A stretch of DNA of 64,000 bases, taken from Cryphonectria parasitica EP155 (lineage: Eukaryota > Ascomycota > Sordariomycetes > Diaporthales > Cryphonectriaceae). Numbering within the stretch: the stretch's first letter is position 1; every line of letters begins with the position of its first letter. The position numbers and the translations under genes were made by a program. A model generated the notes under the pieces. The model worked only from the letters and a program-made list of their open reading frames with translations. It had not been told where the DNA came from and searched no databases. Positions 12,151-23,179 of this stretch are shown one piece after another. The stretch covers positions 2,446,068 to 2,510,067 of the forward strand of contig NW_024468910.1 in the NCBI RefSeq assembly GCF_011745365.1. Direction: 5' to 3'.

Positions 12151-13093
12151 TCAGACTTCCTGTTCCTTCTCGACGTAGCTCACCCCGTTCAGCACTGGCT
12201 CCTGTGCGGCACCCGACGAGACGAGCACCCAGTCCTTGACATTGCCCTTCCAATCGCTGATTCTCACGTCTCTTACGTCCACCACAATCACTCGCACCTC
12301 CTCGCCGGCTACGAAGCAACCCCTCCCGCCGTCCTCCTCCACGCTACCACCGAAGCCGGACCCTAACGCGGTCGATAAGGAGCTAGCCTGTGCCTGTGCG
12401 TTATTGAGCGCACCGCCGGCGCCCGTGGCCCCTCCTGCCTCCTCGAAGGTGTTGTTGTCCAGGTGCACGCCGCGGTAGAAGCGCTCCTCATCGGTGCCGG
12501 GGTCGACGAGCCTGGCGCTGCCGTTGATGGTGGCGGAGATGCTGGACATGGCAGAGGTGTTGAGGTTGAGTAGGAGGGAAGCAAGGGACGAAGGGCGGTG
12601 GGCGGCTGGAGGGGAGCCGCCGCCGCCGGAGGAGGAGGACAGGCGGCGGGAGCTGGTGGTCGGGGGCCGGTGGGAGACCCAGTCGTGCACGAGGAGGGAG
12701 ACGTGGGGGTTCGTGCGCAGGTTGGCCATCTTCCTGGAGGCTGGGTTGGTGGTCATGATGATGACCGGGGAGGAAGAGAAGGCCGAGGAGGGGAGGTAGG
12801 TGTAGTTCATGAGGGAGACGGTGGGGATGTTGTCGGTGCAGGTCGCGAGATGAAGCTATAGGTTTTGTTTGAGAATCAGTTTTGAGATGTCAGGCTTAAC
12901 GGCGGTTTTTGAATTTCTTTCTTTCTGTTCTTTTGTGGAGGGAGGAAAGGAGAGAAGGGGAAAGAGGACGACCGCGACAACGTACGAAGCGAGCGTTCTC
13001 GAGGCATTGCACTACATCTGGAGGGAGTGAGGTGGTGAGTTGGCGGTTGTTGTCGCCATTGGAAGCTGCTGCATTAAGTGGTATCTGCGACAT
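12151..13093 (-). CDS. Pyridoxamine 5'-phosphate oxidase-like FMN-binding split-barrel protein
   Basis: CDS complement(join(12151..12855,12986..13093)), 270 aa. The first exon (36 codons) ends with CLENARF at a GTACGT donor. After a 130-nt intron the next exon continues with LHLATCTDNIP and VSLMNYTYLP, the conserved start of fungal PNPOx-like proteins related to yeast YPR172W/YLR456W. Further blocks are IIMTTNPASRKMANLRTNP and SLLVHDW (substrate/FMN-side strands of the split barrel). A Ser/Gly-rich insertion follows (about 86-100), and later a Gly/Ala-rich variable loop. The ATG at 13093 has a strong context (CCACC). The fold binds FMN, but members of this subfamily have no proven oxidase activity, so cofactor and substrate are unknown. 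It shares an 886-bp divergent promoter region with the methylcrotonyl-CoA carboxylase gene. Confidence 0.9.
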
Positions 13094-13979
13094 GGTGGGC
13101 AGGAGAAAGTATGTGTGTGAGAGAGGAAGAGAGGGTGGTGGTTGCTTGCTGGTGGTGGTGGTGATGGTCGTTGTCCAAAGACTCTGCCTTGTGATGCTGT
13201 GATGCTATCCACAGGGCATCAGTCCTTGACGTGGGGTGGTAGATGGATGGATGGATGGACTGACGGAACGAAAGGGAGGGTTCCCAGCACTAGCACCAAA
13301 CACTGTGACACTATCGAACACTATACTCTGACCTTACAGTGCTTACCTACTACTTGCTATGTACTCCACCATAGTGCATAGCAGCTGGGGGGTTGCTTAG
13401 CTAAGGAGGGGCTGATGATTAGCTGGACCACTGAACAAGCCATTGGCCTCCAGATGACGTCTCTCAATCGCATTCATTCTTCCCCGGATTGGGCCTGGCC
13501 TTCAGGGTTCCCCAGATCTTCAGAATCAACAATGGACTTCAATTGAACCATCACTTTGACACGACGAGGATTATACCCAGCAGTCATGATCATTTAAGGC
13601 CTTAAGGATGATACAACAATTTTCTTCCTAATCCATGGCAGTTCAATGATTCTTCCCAGATGCTCTCTTGACTTGGTTCTCAGGAGCTCTCCTTATTACG
13701 GCGGTTCATTGACGGAGCGGATATCAACGGCTGAGGCACGAGCAGCATGATCATTGGACATGAACCCTCGGGGACAACAACCTCCTGCCTCTCTCTCTCA
13801 CAAACGCACTTCCTATGGGTCTTTTCCGAGGGCATGAACACTAATTCATCCTCCTCCTTCTCTTCTTCTTTCTCTTCTTCTTCTTCTTCCTCTCTTCCTC
13901 CTCCTCTACTTCATATACACTGTACACCTCATCCTTCTCTATTAAGATATAGCCTGTGTAGCAGCGATCGTAACCAACC
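13094..13979. promoter_or_regulatory. Shared divergent promoter region
   Basis: 886 bp between the start codons of the PNPOx-like gene (-) and the methylcrotonyl-CoA carboxylase subunit (+). The proximal side of the latter holds a long CT/TTC-rich tract (about 13850-13905), typical of fungal core promoters. A small ATGG tetranucleotide repeat lies at about 13240-13257. No transcription-factor site is assigned. Confidence 0.5.
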
Positions 13980-14956
13980 ATGAGATCCCTCAAGCGTGCC
14001 CACCAGCGGCTTCCTCTGCGGTCATCACCGGCCTCTCGCTTCCTCTTTTCCACAACAACCAGCACAGCGTCTTCTTCGTCTTCTTCTACAACGTCACAAA
14101 TTCCCATCAACCCTATTACCTCTGTGATAATAGCCAACCGAGGTGAGATCGCCCTCCGCATCGCACGCACTGCCTCGCTCCTGGGCATTCGTACCACTAC
14201 GCTCTACACCGACGTCGACCGCGCCGCGCAGCACACCCTCTCTTCGCCAGCCTCCTTGTCCCTGCCCTCTTACCTCGATGGAGACCGCATCCTCGACCTG
14301 GCTAAGCAGCACGGCATACAGGCCCTGCACCCAGGCTATGGGTTCTTGTCCGAGAATGCCGCCTTTGCCCGCAAGTGTGAGGAGGCCGGCATCGTCTTCG
14401 TCGGCCCCCCGGCCAGCGCCATGGCAGATATGGGCGACAAGGCCAGGAGCAAGGAAATCATGACCGCGGCCGGTGTGCCCTGCGTCCCAGGCTATCATGG
14501 GTCCGAGCAGTCCGTCGAGGCCCTGCAGGGCCACGCGTGCGACATCGGCTTCCCTGTCCTTCTCAAGAGCGTCAAGGGCGGTGGCGGCAAGGGCATGCGG
14601 ATCGTGAGATCCGAGGATGAATTCGCAGCGCAGCTGACCAGCGCCAGGGCCGAGGCGCGTGCCAGCTTTGGCGAGGGCGGCGAAGTCATGCTCGTCGAGA
14701 AGTACGTCGTGCGGCCGCGCCACGTCGAGGTGCAGGTATTTGCCGACCGCCACGGCGGCTGCGTTGCCCTTGGCGAGCGCGACTGCTCTGTACAGCGCCG
14801 CCACCAAAAGATCCTCGAGGAGAGCCCCGCACCGCTGCTGGACGAACCCACTAGGCAGGACCTCTGGGACAAGGCTCGTACGGCCGCCCTGGCCGTCGGC
14901 TACGTCGGTGCCGGCACCGTCGAGTTTATCCTAGACCGGGACACGGGCCGCTTCTA

Positions 14957-14993
<37 letters not shown>

Positions 14994-16369
14994 CCCGTCA
15001 GCGAGATGGTCACCGGCACGGACCTTGTTGAGTGGCAGTTCCGCGTCGCGGCGGGCGAGAGACTCCCGCTCACACAGGCAGAGATCGAGGCGAGGATCGC
15101 CGACAGGGGCGCAGCCATCGAGGCCAGAATCTACGCTGAGAACCCGGAGAAGGGCTTCATACCCGACTCGGGGACGCTGGTGCACCTGTCCACCCCGGCC
15201 ACAGACGAGGACGTCAGGATAGATGCGGGCTTTGCGGAGGGCGACACCGTCTCGCAGGCCTACGACGGCATGATCGCCAAGCTGATCGTACGGGGGCCAG
15301 ACCGTGAGACGGCCATCCGGAAGCTCGAGCTCGCGCTGAGGGAATACGAGGTCGTTGGTCTCAGCACCAACATCGAGTTCCTCAAGAGGCTCTGCAGGAG
15401 CCAGCCCTTCATCGACGGCGATGTTGAGACAGGATTTATTGAAAAGCATCGTGAGGACTTGTTTAGCCCTCGGCGGGTCGAAGACGAGACATTCGTCCAG
15501 GCCAGCCTGGGCCTCCTCGCGGAGCAGCTGCGCAAAGAGGGGGCTGCGTCGTCGGGTCCCCATGGCGAGACGCTCGGTTTCGGTCATGGTAGCGCTACGA
15601 CCAGCGAGAGGAACTACGCCTTTAGGGTAGTCGACGGCTACAGCGCACATGAGGACGAGGTTGTCCGGGCGAGCATCACGCAGCTGGGCCACAACCTCTT
15701 CCGCGCCTCCATCTCGCGCAAGGATCAGGATGCCCCGCAGATCTTTGACACTTTGGTTTGTGAACCTACTGCCACGGCACCAACATTGTTACCATCGTCG
15801 TCATCATCATTATCATTTTCATTGGCAAAGACCGCTGTCAGGACCTTCTTCCCGCTCGAGAGGATTGACACCACGCTCGTGCGGGATCCAACCCACGAGC
15901 ATAGGCTCAGTGTGTTCCAGCGCGGCGGCAAGACGGAACTAATGCTGCTGCAACCGTCATGGTACGAGAAGGCGCTGGGGCTGAAGGAGGTCACCGCGAG
16001 TGTGGTGGCGCCCATGCCGTGTAAGATCCTGAGAAACGAGGTCGCGGAGGGAAAGACAGTAGAGAAGGGTGCTCCGCTCGTTGTGTAAGTGAACTTGCCC
16101 CCATATTTCACCTCAGCCTTTTATTTTATTCTTGATATGCGTTTCTCTTCATGTTTGCTGTCAGAAATGACTCCAGTCGCGTAGCTAGGCTGACAGGACC
16201 CCTGGTCCCCAATAACAGAATTGAGTCCATGAAGATGGAGACGGTGATTCGCTCACCGCAAAAGGGCGTCGTCAAGAAACTGGCGCACAAGGAGGGCGAC
16301 ATCTGCAAGGCCGGGACGGTCCTCGTGCTTTTTGAGGAAGGCGAGAGCGGCGATGACGCGGCGTCATGA
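13980..16369 (+). CDS. mccA: 3-Methylcrotonyl-CoA carboxylase, biotin-carrying alpha subunit, mitochondrial
   Basis: CDS join(13980..16084,16219..16369), 751 aa. Biotin carboxylase plus biotin-carrier subunit of the leucine-degradation enzyme that carboxylates 3-methylcrotonyl-CoA. An Arg/Ser/Thr-rich N-terminus (1-40) fits a mitochondrial presequence. The biotin carboxylase domain starts at SVIIANRGEIA (about 48-58); it has the ATP-grasp glycine loop GGGGKGM (200-206) and EMNTRLQVEHPVSE (329-342). The carrier domain is split by the only intron (134 nt, GTAAGT donor). Joining to the acceptor at 16218 gives PLVVIESMKMETV, with biotinyl Lys707, as in the family. A branch point CTGAC lies about 25 nt before that acceptor. 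An upstream in-frame acceptor at 16164 exists (see findings). The beta subunit gene is not in this window. Pyruvate and acetyl-CoA carboxylases are excluded by length. Confidence 0.95.
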
Positions 16370-16438
16370 AGCAAGATACAGCCAATTTGTCTGCATATGT
16401 ATTGAGAAAAGTGTTCACTCATAGCCCAGGCCTGGACC

Positions 16439-16453
16439 GGGGGGGGGGGGGGG
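16439..16453. repeat. Poly(G) tract, 15 nt
   Basis: Guanine run about 70 bp after the stop codon of the carboxylase subunit gene. Confidence 0.9.
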
Positions 16454-18915
16454 CACGTAAGCGTGGACAAGGCTGCACAGTGGGACATGAAACATGAGGT
16501 CTAGACTCTTTTACACTGTCAAGATACTTGTTCCTAGTCTGCGTAAAGTTACTATTCTTCTCTGGCTTGGGATGACCTTTTGCAGGGGTGTTTGATTGGA
16601 GGTCAAGTACGACATATTCTCATTTCCACCACTCCCCCCCCCCCATATCTCTGTTCCTTGCTGCATCTGTTGCCCAATTAAAAAATGCTGACCATCCTCC
16701 GCCCGTCACGGCATCCAGCCGGGTGATCTTTAATGTAACGATATGCAAAAACCTGTTCCTGCATCCTCCTGCAGGTGATTGTTGCACACCTTCCTGATTC
16801 TCTCCCGGCCGAACGGTCGCCGCCACTTGCCGTGGGGGGTGGGGTTGCCTCAGCTGCCGAGTCTTCATCATTTGATTTGTCCAATTTCCACCCTGTTCCA
16901 GATGGCGATGAGCGACACGATTCTTGCGTGTAATTCGACTTGATTCTTATCTCTCGGTGGACTGTTCAGGAGAGGTAGTGGAGCTTGGTCTTTTTTTTTT
17001 CTTTCTTTCCATTGTGGCCATGGACGTCGTGGCATGTCGTCGAGCTATACGTCAAGGGAGAAACAATTGGCCGGTCCGTGGGGCCATCAAGTATTGGGAT
17101 TGGCATCACTAACACCTGCTCATAATTGGGTCTTGCTTTCCCTGTGTCATTGAAGCTGTTATGGTGTTATGGGCCATATTAAGTAGGGTCTCATTCTTCT
17201 GACAAGGTAATTAGATATGATTTTTTTCTTAGATTGTTTTGAGGAGAAAAGCACTTGGGGTTCATGCTAATTCAAGAAATGCTGCATGATTGTGCGCTCA
17301 CTTATGTGCTGGAAAATTGTCCTTCTTTTCTGGACATCTTCTGAGAAGAGTCCAATCTGAATGCCAATCTCAAATCAAATGCAAGAAGTCCAGGCTCATG
17401 TTTGAGGACCAGGCCCGCCCCACCCTCCGACGCTGAAAAGATGTTCAGTATATGACAAAAATATGAGTGGCAGTCGAGAAAGACTTTTCGTCCAATGCCC
17501 GCGCAAATTCTCCAACACTGAGATTCGCTCAGGGCACTAGACGTCAATGATATCATCTCCTCGTTGGATTCTTTACCAGACTGAATCATTCGCATCGTCA
17601 TCACTATATTTTACACTCGAAAAGGACACCGAGTCGAGCATGTAAGTTATGTCAAGTTTATGCGTACTATATGCTGGTATGGAGATGCCTAGATATGTGA
17701 TTAATGTCTTGAGCGCAAGAATCACTGGGTGTGTAGAGTGTCAAGGGTTTATGTAAGTTTACTTGATATTAGTAGAGTGGAAAAGCTGTTTAAGCTAATG
17801 GAGAATATAGTACCAACTACCGTAAAGTCACTACTATATGTTTGCATCTTTTGAGCACATTGTGGGTATTTCTGAAACACTTCACAATATTGTGCAATTA
17901 AAGATCAATTCATCATTATCGGATCCACATTCACATGGTAGACATAGACTCAAACAATACTATGGCACAGGATGTACCACGGGAGTGTCCACCGAGATTC
18001 GGGCCAAGATGCGGTTCGTTTATTTAAACATTGTTTTAGTCTTTTTTGACCAATTTAGATCCCGTCGTCTTGACGGGGATCCGCATCTGAGAAACATACA
18101 GTAGATATATCCCAGCAAGAGGGCTATAGTAGATGTTGGGAAGACATGTCGTTGGAGATCCCCAAAAGCCATGCAGCCGCGTAAAGGACCTTCCAGGGCA
18201 GGAAGGTCGACAATGCTGTCCTCCATCATTACCACATGTTAGCGTCACATCCGAACCGCTCAACCGGGCATAGTTCCAGACGGGCTCATCCGTAAGGCAT
18301 ATGAGCTTGCGCAACTGATATGCACGGTCACGACATCTTGATACATATATCAAGAGTTTCGCCAAAAGACTGCCTTTTGACGATGTTTTTTTCTGTGAAG
18401 ATACAATATCAAACGTCGTGAAATATCAAGCCAACAATGTCGGCGCATCGGTGCGCATCGGCAGTTGAAAGCTGCCGATTCAGCGACCACGATTCCCAAA
18501 ACGTAGCTGTCGTCATTTGGTACTAATAAGTCGCAGTCTGACCAAAGGCAAGGGGGAGTCAGGCGTTTTGGTGTGGAGCCTTGGCAGCAGACCACGTCTC
18601 GAGACTTGCTCAAGATACCAGGTTGCCAGGTTAGGTCGGGGCCCAACCTCGCTGAACGTCGAATAGCTGAGCCGGAAGATGTCGACATGCAGATGTCATC
18701 TCTCCAGGGCCGCAGCGACAAGTGGGCCAAGGTATGCACCCTCACATGAAAAGTGGCTTGCGGTGCGGGAATAGGCGACCGTATCTGTGCTAGATCCCGC
18801 CCACCTTGCAGCATGATGCCATCCACATCTTAGATATCGCAACAGGCATCTTCGATAGTCTCCCCTAGGGGGGGGCGCGGCACTCCTCGTGGGGGCAGGG
18901 AGAAAAAGAAAAGGG

Positions 18916-18936
18916 AAAAAAAAAAAAAAAAAAAAA
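18916..18936. repeat. Poly(A) tract, 21 nt
   Basis: Longest A homopolymer of the window, in intergenic DNA. It could be a retroposed tail, but no source gene is seen next to it. Confidence 0.85.
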
Positions 18937-19613
18937 GGTTGTGACTTGCAGGCGAACACGAACTGGGCCCGCGAAAAAGAGGCAGTGATTGACATGCTGA
19001 GGGGTCCCACTCGGGCCGAGGGGTTCAACTCACTTGAGGGACATGCTCTCTTTCACATCTTTGTTTCGTTTCGTTCGGGACGAGAAGAATCAAACTACTT
19101 GATAAAATAGGTCTATTATAGAGAAGACTTTCACTTGGCTCGCAAGATTTGTTCTTTTCTTTCTCACTGGTTGGACTTTTGGTTGGTTGATCTCAGATGG
19201 GGTTTGTCATGAGCCTACTTACTTTTGGCAAAAAAAAAAAGAAGAAGTAAAATTAAAAATCCTTTCTTCCAGGTGGCCTGTAATCAACCGGATGAACGGG
19301 CAGAGCATGGCTAGGATGGGTTACAATAACCATCCTGATTGGCCCGCCTGATAGAATGCAATATGGAGGTAGTGTGCTCACTACTGCTGTCACGCAGGAC
19401 AAAATTTACATGAATCTGGTACCAGGCGGGTTGACATCCCGCAAAAATTCCTCCTCTCGTCAAGGATGTCGGCGTGTCGGCGTATGACGCGATGAAATGG
19501 TCGGAGGAAACAATAGAACAGACGCATCCTCGTGTGGCTCATAGAGACAATTCATCTTATTCTCCCCGGGGAGCGCGGCTCACGAGACAGAGAGAACGTC
19601 CAGATGCGTCGAC

Positions 19614-19619
19614 TATATA
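19614..19619 (+). promoter_or_regulatory. Possible TATA box of the arylsulfotransferase-like gene
   Basis: TATATA located 138 bp upstream of the start codon at 19752, in an otherwise GC-balanced stretch. Confidence 0.4.
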
Positions 19620-19751
19620 GTTGTCCTCCTCAGCCATGTGTTTCGTATCGGGAAGGTCTCTTGCCAGCATCATCAAGCAACACAACCACCAGAGCAGCCA
19701 CAGTCAGGAGCCCTCCAGAACAGGCATCTACACAACTCTTTGTTCGCAAAA

Positions 19752-21287
19752 ATGGCAAGAATCAACTATCAAAAGTGGGCAATGCGCCTCTTGGCTGTGA
19801 CAGAGCTGTACTTTGGCTTTGGCTTCAGCGCGTCAGTCTCCGACTCCGGCTGGCCGCTTCAGACTTTTGTTACGGAACCAACCTTCCAGCCGCCCGTCTT
19901 CGACATCAACAAGACAGGGACAACAGCCGATGGCTACATCTTCATGGACACCAACACAAATGGTGCAGCGTCAGGCAATCTCGTTGCAACAATCATCAAC
20001 GATGACGGGCAGCTCATCTGGTCTGCCGGCTACACAGACACTACCAACCCTTCGTACCAGACTTATAACGGCCAAGATGTCATCCTCTACTGGGATGGAG
20101 ACATTTCAGGTGAAATTGGACGCGGTTACGGCAAGATTGTGGTCCTGGACACTTCGTACGAGATCCTGTACAATGTTACCCTCACCGAGGGCATCTATGC
20201 GGATGCTACATACGCCTCGTACATCGACGCACACGAGGCTCTCATCACGAGCGACAACACTTTGCTCGTGACAGTGTACAACACCACCCAGGCCGATCTC
20301 ACGTCTGTGGGCTGGGGCACGGCGGGCTGGATCCTCGACAGCATGGTCTTTGAGCTTGACATCGAGACCAGCGAGGTTCTTTGGTCCTGGTCCTCTGCCG
20401 AGCACGAGGACCAGATCCCCTTTGCGGACTCGCATGAGCCTATCATCGAGATCCCCCACTTCGCCAGCACCGCGTGGGACTACTTCCACATCAACGCCAT
20501 CGCCGAGTATGGAGAGGGATATCTCATCTCCTCGCGTACGCTGTGGTCCGTCTACTACGTTGAAAAGTCTACTGGCGACGTCGTCTGGTATTACAACGGT
20601 GGTGACGGCGGCAACTTCACGCTGCCGGTCGGCTTCGAGGCCGAGGAGAACACGGGCAGCCAGCTCTTCAAGTACCAGCACGACCCGCGCGTGCTGTCGA
20701 CCTCGAGCACAGGGCTGGTGCTGACCCTCTTTGACAACAACAACTTCGAGTACGGCGACCTCCTGACGCCCAACAACTCGTACGGGCTCGAGATCACCCT
20801 CAACACCGACGAGTGGACCAGCACCCTGAACCAGATCCTCTACGACGAGGCCAACCCCATCCACACCATCGCGGAGGGTGACCGCCAGACCCTGACCTCC
20901 ACGGGCGGCGCCTTTATCGACTACGGCTTCCAGCCCTACGCCAAGGAGTTCAACTCGGCCGGTGAGGTCATCTGGTCTGCACAGTGGGGAGATATTAGCG
21001 ACGGCTCATACCGCTCGCGCAAGTACGTTTACACCGGCACACCCACGACTCTGCCCAAGATTGCGGTCGAGACCGACGGCAGCGATCACACCGTCTATGT
21101 GAGCTGGAACGGCGCCACCGAGGTCGCCGAGTGGGAGATTGTCGGCTGTGGCACCTCGGGCACCACTACCGTCGACAAGACGGACTTTGAGACCTCTTGG
21201 ACCGGCACATGCACCTCTACTGTGCATGCCGTTGCCCTGAACTCGGCGGGCACGCCGCTGGCGACTTCGACCTCTGTTGCTGTTTAG
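19752..21287 (+). CDS. Secreted arylsulfotransferase-like (ASST family) protein
   Basis: Single exon, 511 aa. Resembles the fungal arylsulfotransferase/ASST beta-propeller family. Recognisable blocks are NDDGQLIWSAGY, ALITSDNTLLVTVYNT, LWSWSSAEH, WDYFHINAIAEYGEGYLISSR, STGDVVWYYNGGDGGNF, FKYQHDPRVL and LVLTLFDNNNF; the repeated 'G-D-V-V-W' like strands mark the propeller blades. The N-terminus after the ATG has a hydrophobic stretch (about residues 11-26), consistent with a signal peptide. ATG at 19782 (residue 11) would give an even more typical one. Several N-x-T/S sites suggest glycosylation. There is no C-terminal membrane anchor. The open frame extends upstream to a GTG at 19638, but that part reads as leader. 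Substrate and sulfotransferase activity are not established for fungal members. Codon use is strongly GC-ending in the 3' two-thirds. Confidence 0.88.
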   Translation: MARINYQKWAMRLLAVTELYFGFGFSASVSDSGWPLQTFVTEPTFQPPVFDINKTGTTADGYIFMDTNTNGAASGNLVATIINDDGQLIWSAGYTDTTNPSYQTYNGQDVILYWDGDISGEIGRGYGKIVVLDTSYEILYNVTLTEGIYADATYASYIDAHEALITSDNTLLVTVYNTTQADLTSVGWGTAGWILDSMVFELDIETSEVLWSWSSAEHEDQIPFADSHEPIIEIPHFASTAWDYFHINAIAEYGEGYLISSRTLWSVYYVEKSTGDVVWYYNGGDGGNFTLPVGFEAEENTGSQLFKYQHDPRVLSTSSTGLVLTLFDNNNFEYGDLLTPNNSYGLEITLNTDEWTSTLNQILYDEANPIHTIAEGDRQTLTSTGGAFIDYGFQPYAKEFNSAGEVIWSAQWGDISDGSYRSRKYVYTGTPTTLPKIAVETDGSDHTVYVSWNGATEVAEWEIVGCGTSGTTTVDKTDFETSWTGTCTSTVHAVALNSAGTPLATSTSVAV

Positions 21288-21942
21288 AGATGGTCCACTG
21301 ACACAGGAGGAGATATCATCTGGTTGAATCTGGCATGTCGAGAAGCGGGCTCGAGTTGGAGGTACACACACACATCCCCCATCATTTGGCTGATGTTTGC
21401 CACAAGGAGAGCTGGCATTCAGTGAAGAGTTCGGTACTTTTTTCTTCTTCTTCAACCCCATTGCATAGTCAGCGGAGTATAAGGTTTTGTTTCTTTTTGG
21501 AGATGATTTTGCATACGCACACACTTACATGCTTGGGCGAGCAAGATGTCCTACGAAATCATGTTTCCCTACCCACCCTCTAGTTTAGCATTCCTTACTT
21601 AGCACAGCTTTATTTTCAATCATAATCTCATGCCTAGGTACATAACGTGTTTTTTTTGCATCTTGACATCTAATATGAATTTGTCACGCCCTTGACAAAG
21701 TAGTGCCATATAACAACATCTGGCAAAGAATCACCAAGTATCATGTAGGATGCTTTGGAGCCCACGCCCAGGTAGAGAATGCATTCATTGTAGCTAGTTC
21801 TGTTCCAACATCAACGCTGCTGCTGACGTCACGAATCATATCTTGTATAGTTTGCGCCCCTCACGCTACAATCAAATTTGCCCCTCTCACCAAGCCCTTT
21901 TCATAAGACGTCCTGACCAAGAAGATCCTAGAAGAGATATCT
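21288..21942. other. Intergenic region between convergent genes
   Basis: The 3' flanks of the ASST-like gene (+) and the small cysteine-rich gene (-). Contains a T-rich stretch near 21437-21452. No gene seen. Confidence 0.6.
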
Positions 21943-22365
21943 CTAAAACCCCTGCTTCTGGACTTGGGCCTTCGCAGCAGCGATGGTCGCGGCCGCGTTG
22001 GGGTCCACGAAGCCACAGCCCAGCTTGCCGTTCTGGGTCGAGGCGGCCTGGGCAGAGCAGATGCCGAGGCCGGAGGTGCTGATCTCGGCGCAGCAGGCCG
22101 AGTTGCAGTCGTCGTCGGCTACACAGCCGCCGGTGGTGAACTGCTCGTTCTGACCGTTGCCAACGTCCTTTGCACCGGCGTTGTTGGGGGCTAGAGCGAG
22201 AGTGGAGGCAGCGACTGGAAGAGGGTGCTTTTTATTAGTATTTGTTTTAACACCCTAGCACCCAAGATAGACCTTGTGAAAGATGAGATAAGAGTAAGGG
22301 TATGATGGGCTGAACTTGGGATGAGACGAACAGGCCAGGAGAACGGTAAAGGTGATTTTGACCAT
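21943..22365 (-). CDS. Small secreted cysteine-rich protein, BAS2-like
   Basis: CDS complement(join(21943..22214,22332..22365)), 101 aa. Exon 1 is only 34 nt (MVKITFTVLLA plus one base) and joins through a 117-nt intron (GTTCGT donor, TTCCAG acceptor) to complete a signal peptide ending ...FAASTLALA. The mature part starts about PNNAGAKDVGNGQ and carries six cysteines in the pattern GGCVADDDC, SACC, GIC and GCGF. Length, the GAKDVGNG motif, the paired CC and the GCGF end resemble the fungal 'biotrophy-associated secreted protein 2' family, known from memory and not checked by search. Such proteins are found in plant-associated and other ascomycetes; a role in host interaction is inference only. 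It is too short and too split to show up as a long open frame. A TATAAAAA box sits 193 bp upstream of the ATG. Confidence 0.82.
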
Positions 22366-23179
22366 TTTGGCTTTTTGTTTTGGTTTATGAGCGTGGTATC
22401 AAACCGATGGTAATTAAAGAGTGTAATTTTTGTGATAAAGAACGACGACCTGGTCGTATGCAAAAGCGAATGTAGTTAATAGGAAAGTGAGGAACAGTTG
22501 TTGATGGGAGAATACCTGAGAAGACCAAACATTTTCCTGTGGGCATCAGCTCGTGCCTTTTTATACATGATATTCCTCTCGCTCATCCAGGCATTTTTCT
22601 TCTTCATTGTCTGTATCAATTGTTAGTCGTTACGTGATGATTATTTTCTTGCTACGATGTCCACTCTAGTATTAAGCATGGTTCGTCGCGGATCATGTCG
22701 ATCACGAGTCGGCGGGGTTTCGGACGACGGTTTCAGGGCATTTTGCCTGTGGAGGTGAATGCTTCAGGTTTGTCGCCCGGCGGGTAAGTTCATGCTTGAC
22801 CTGGACGACAACATCTGAGCTTGAAGTCTTCAACAGCCGACATTGAGGCAGCTTGTGCCGTTCGTCCCGTCAGTGGCATCAAGATCGGAAGTGGTCCCGA
22901 TCGTCAAACTTAATGATCCTTACTCCGCAGCCGCTGGGGGTGGACCACATGATATTCATGCCAGGATCTAAAACGATGCAGACGTGCCCCAGTCCATGCA
23001 CTTCCGGTTGAGGAATGCGACGAGGAGAACCCATTTTCTATGGGCCATGGAGAAGGATATGATACACTGCTCTGCAGAAGCCTACACAGAACACATTGTG
23101 GTTCTAGAAGACGCATGAAAAGGGCGACAAGAGCGGTGAAGAATCTCCCAGCAGTAACGTGATCATTTGGACAAGCGTC
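22366..23179. other. Divergent intergenic region
   Basis: Lies between the BAS2-like gene (-) and the kinase-like gene (+). Apart from the TATA element, nothing is recognised. Short frames at 22910-23116 and 23104-23397 (minus) have no domain. Confidence 0.5.
22558..22565 (-). promoter_or_regulatory. TATA box of the BAS2-like gene
   Basis: TATAAAAA on the minus strand, 193 bp before the start codon at 22365. A leader of about 160 nt would be normal for a highly expressed secreted-protein gene. Confidence 0.5.

Larger units (their letters stand above)
16370..19751. other. Intergenic region between tandem genes
   Basis: About 3.4 kb with no supported gene. Contents: G15 at 16439-16453, a C run near 16627-16636, an AT-rich segment at about 17640-18060, and A21 at 18916-18936. 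The frames at 18036-18826 on the minus strand overlap in different phases and show no domain. The last 140 bp serve as promoter and leader of the arylsulfotransferase-like gene. Confidence 0.55.

Noticed and set aside
18916..18936. Poly(A) run as the tail of a retroposed gene
   Set aside because: No processed coding copy or target-site duplication visible beside it.
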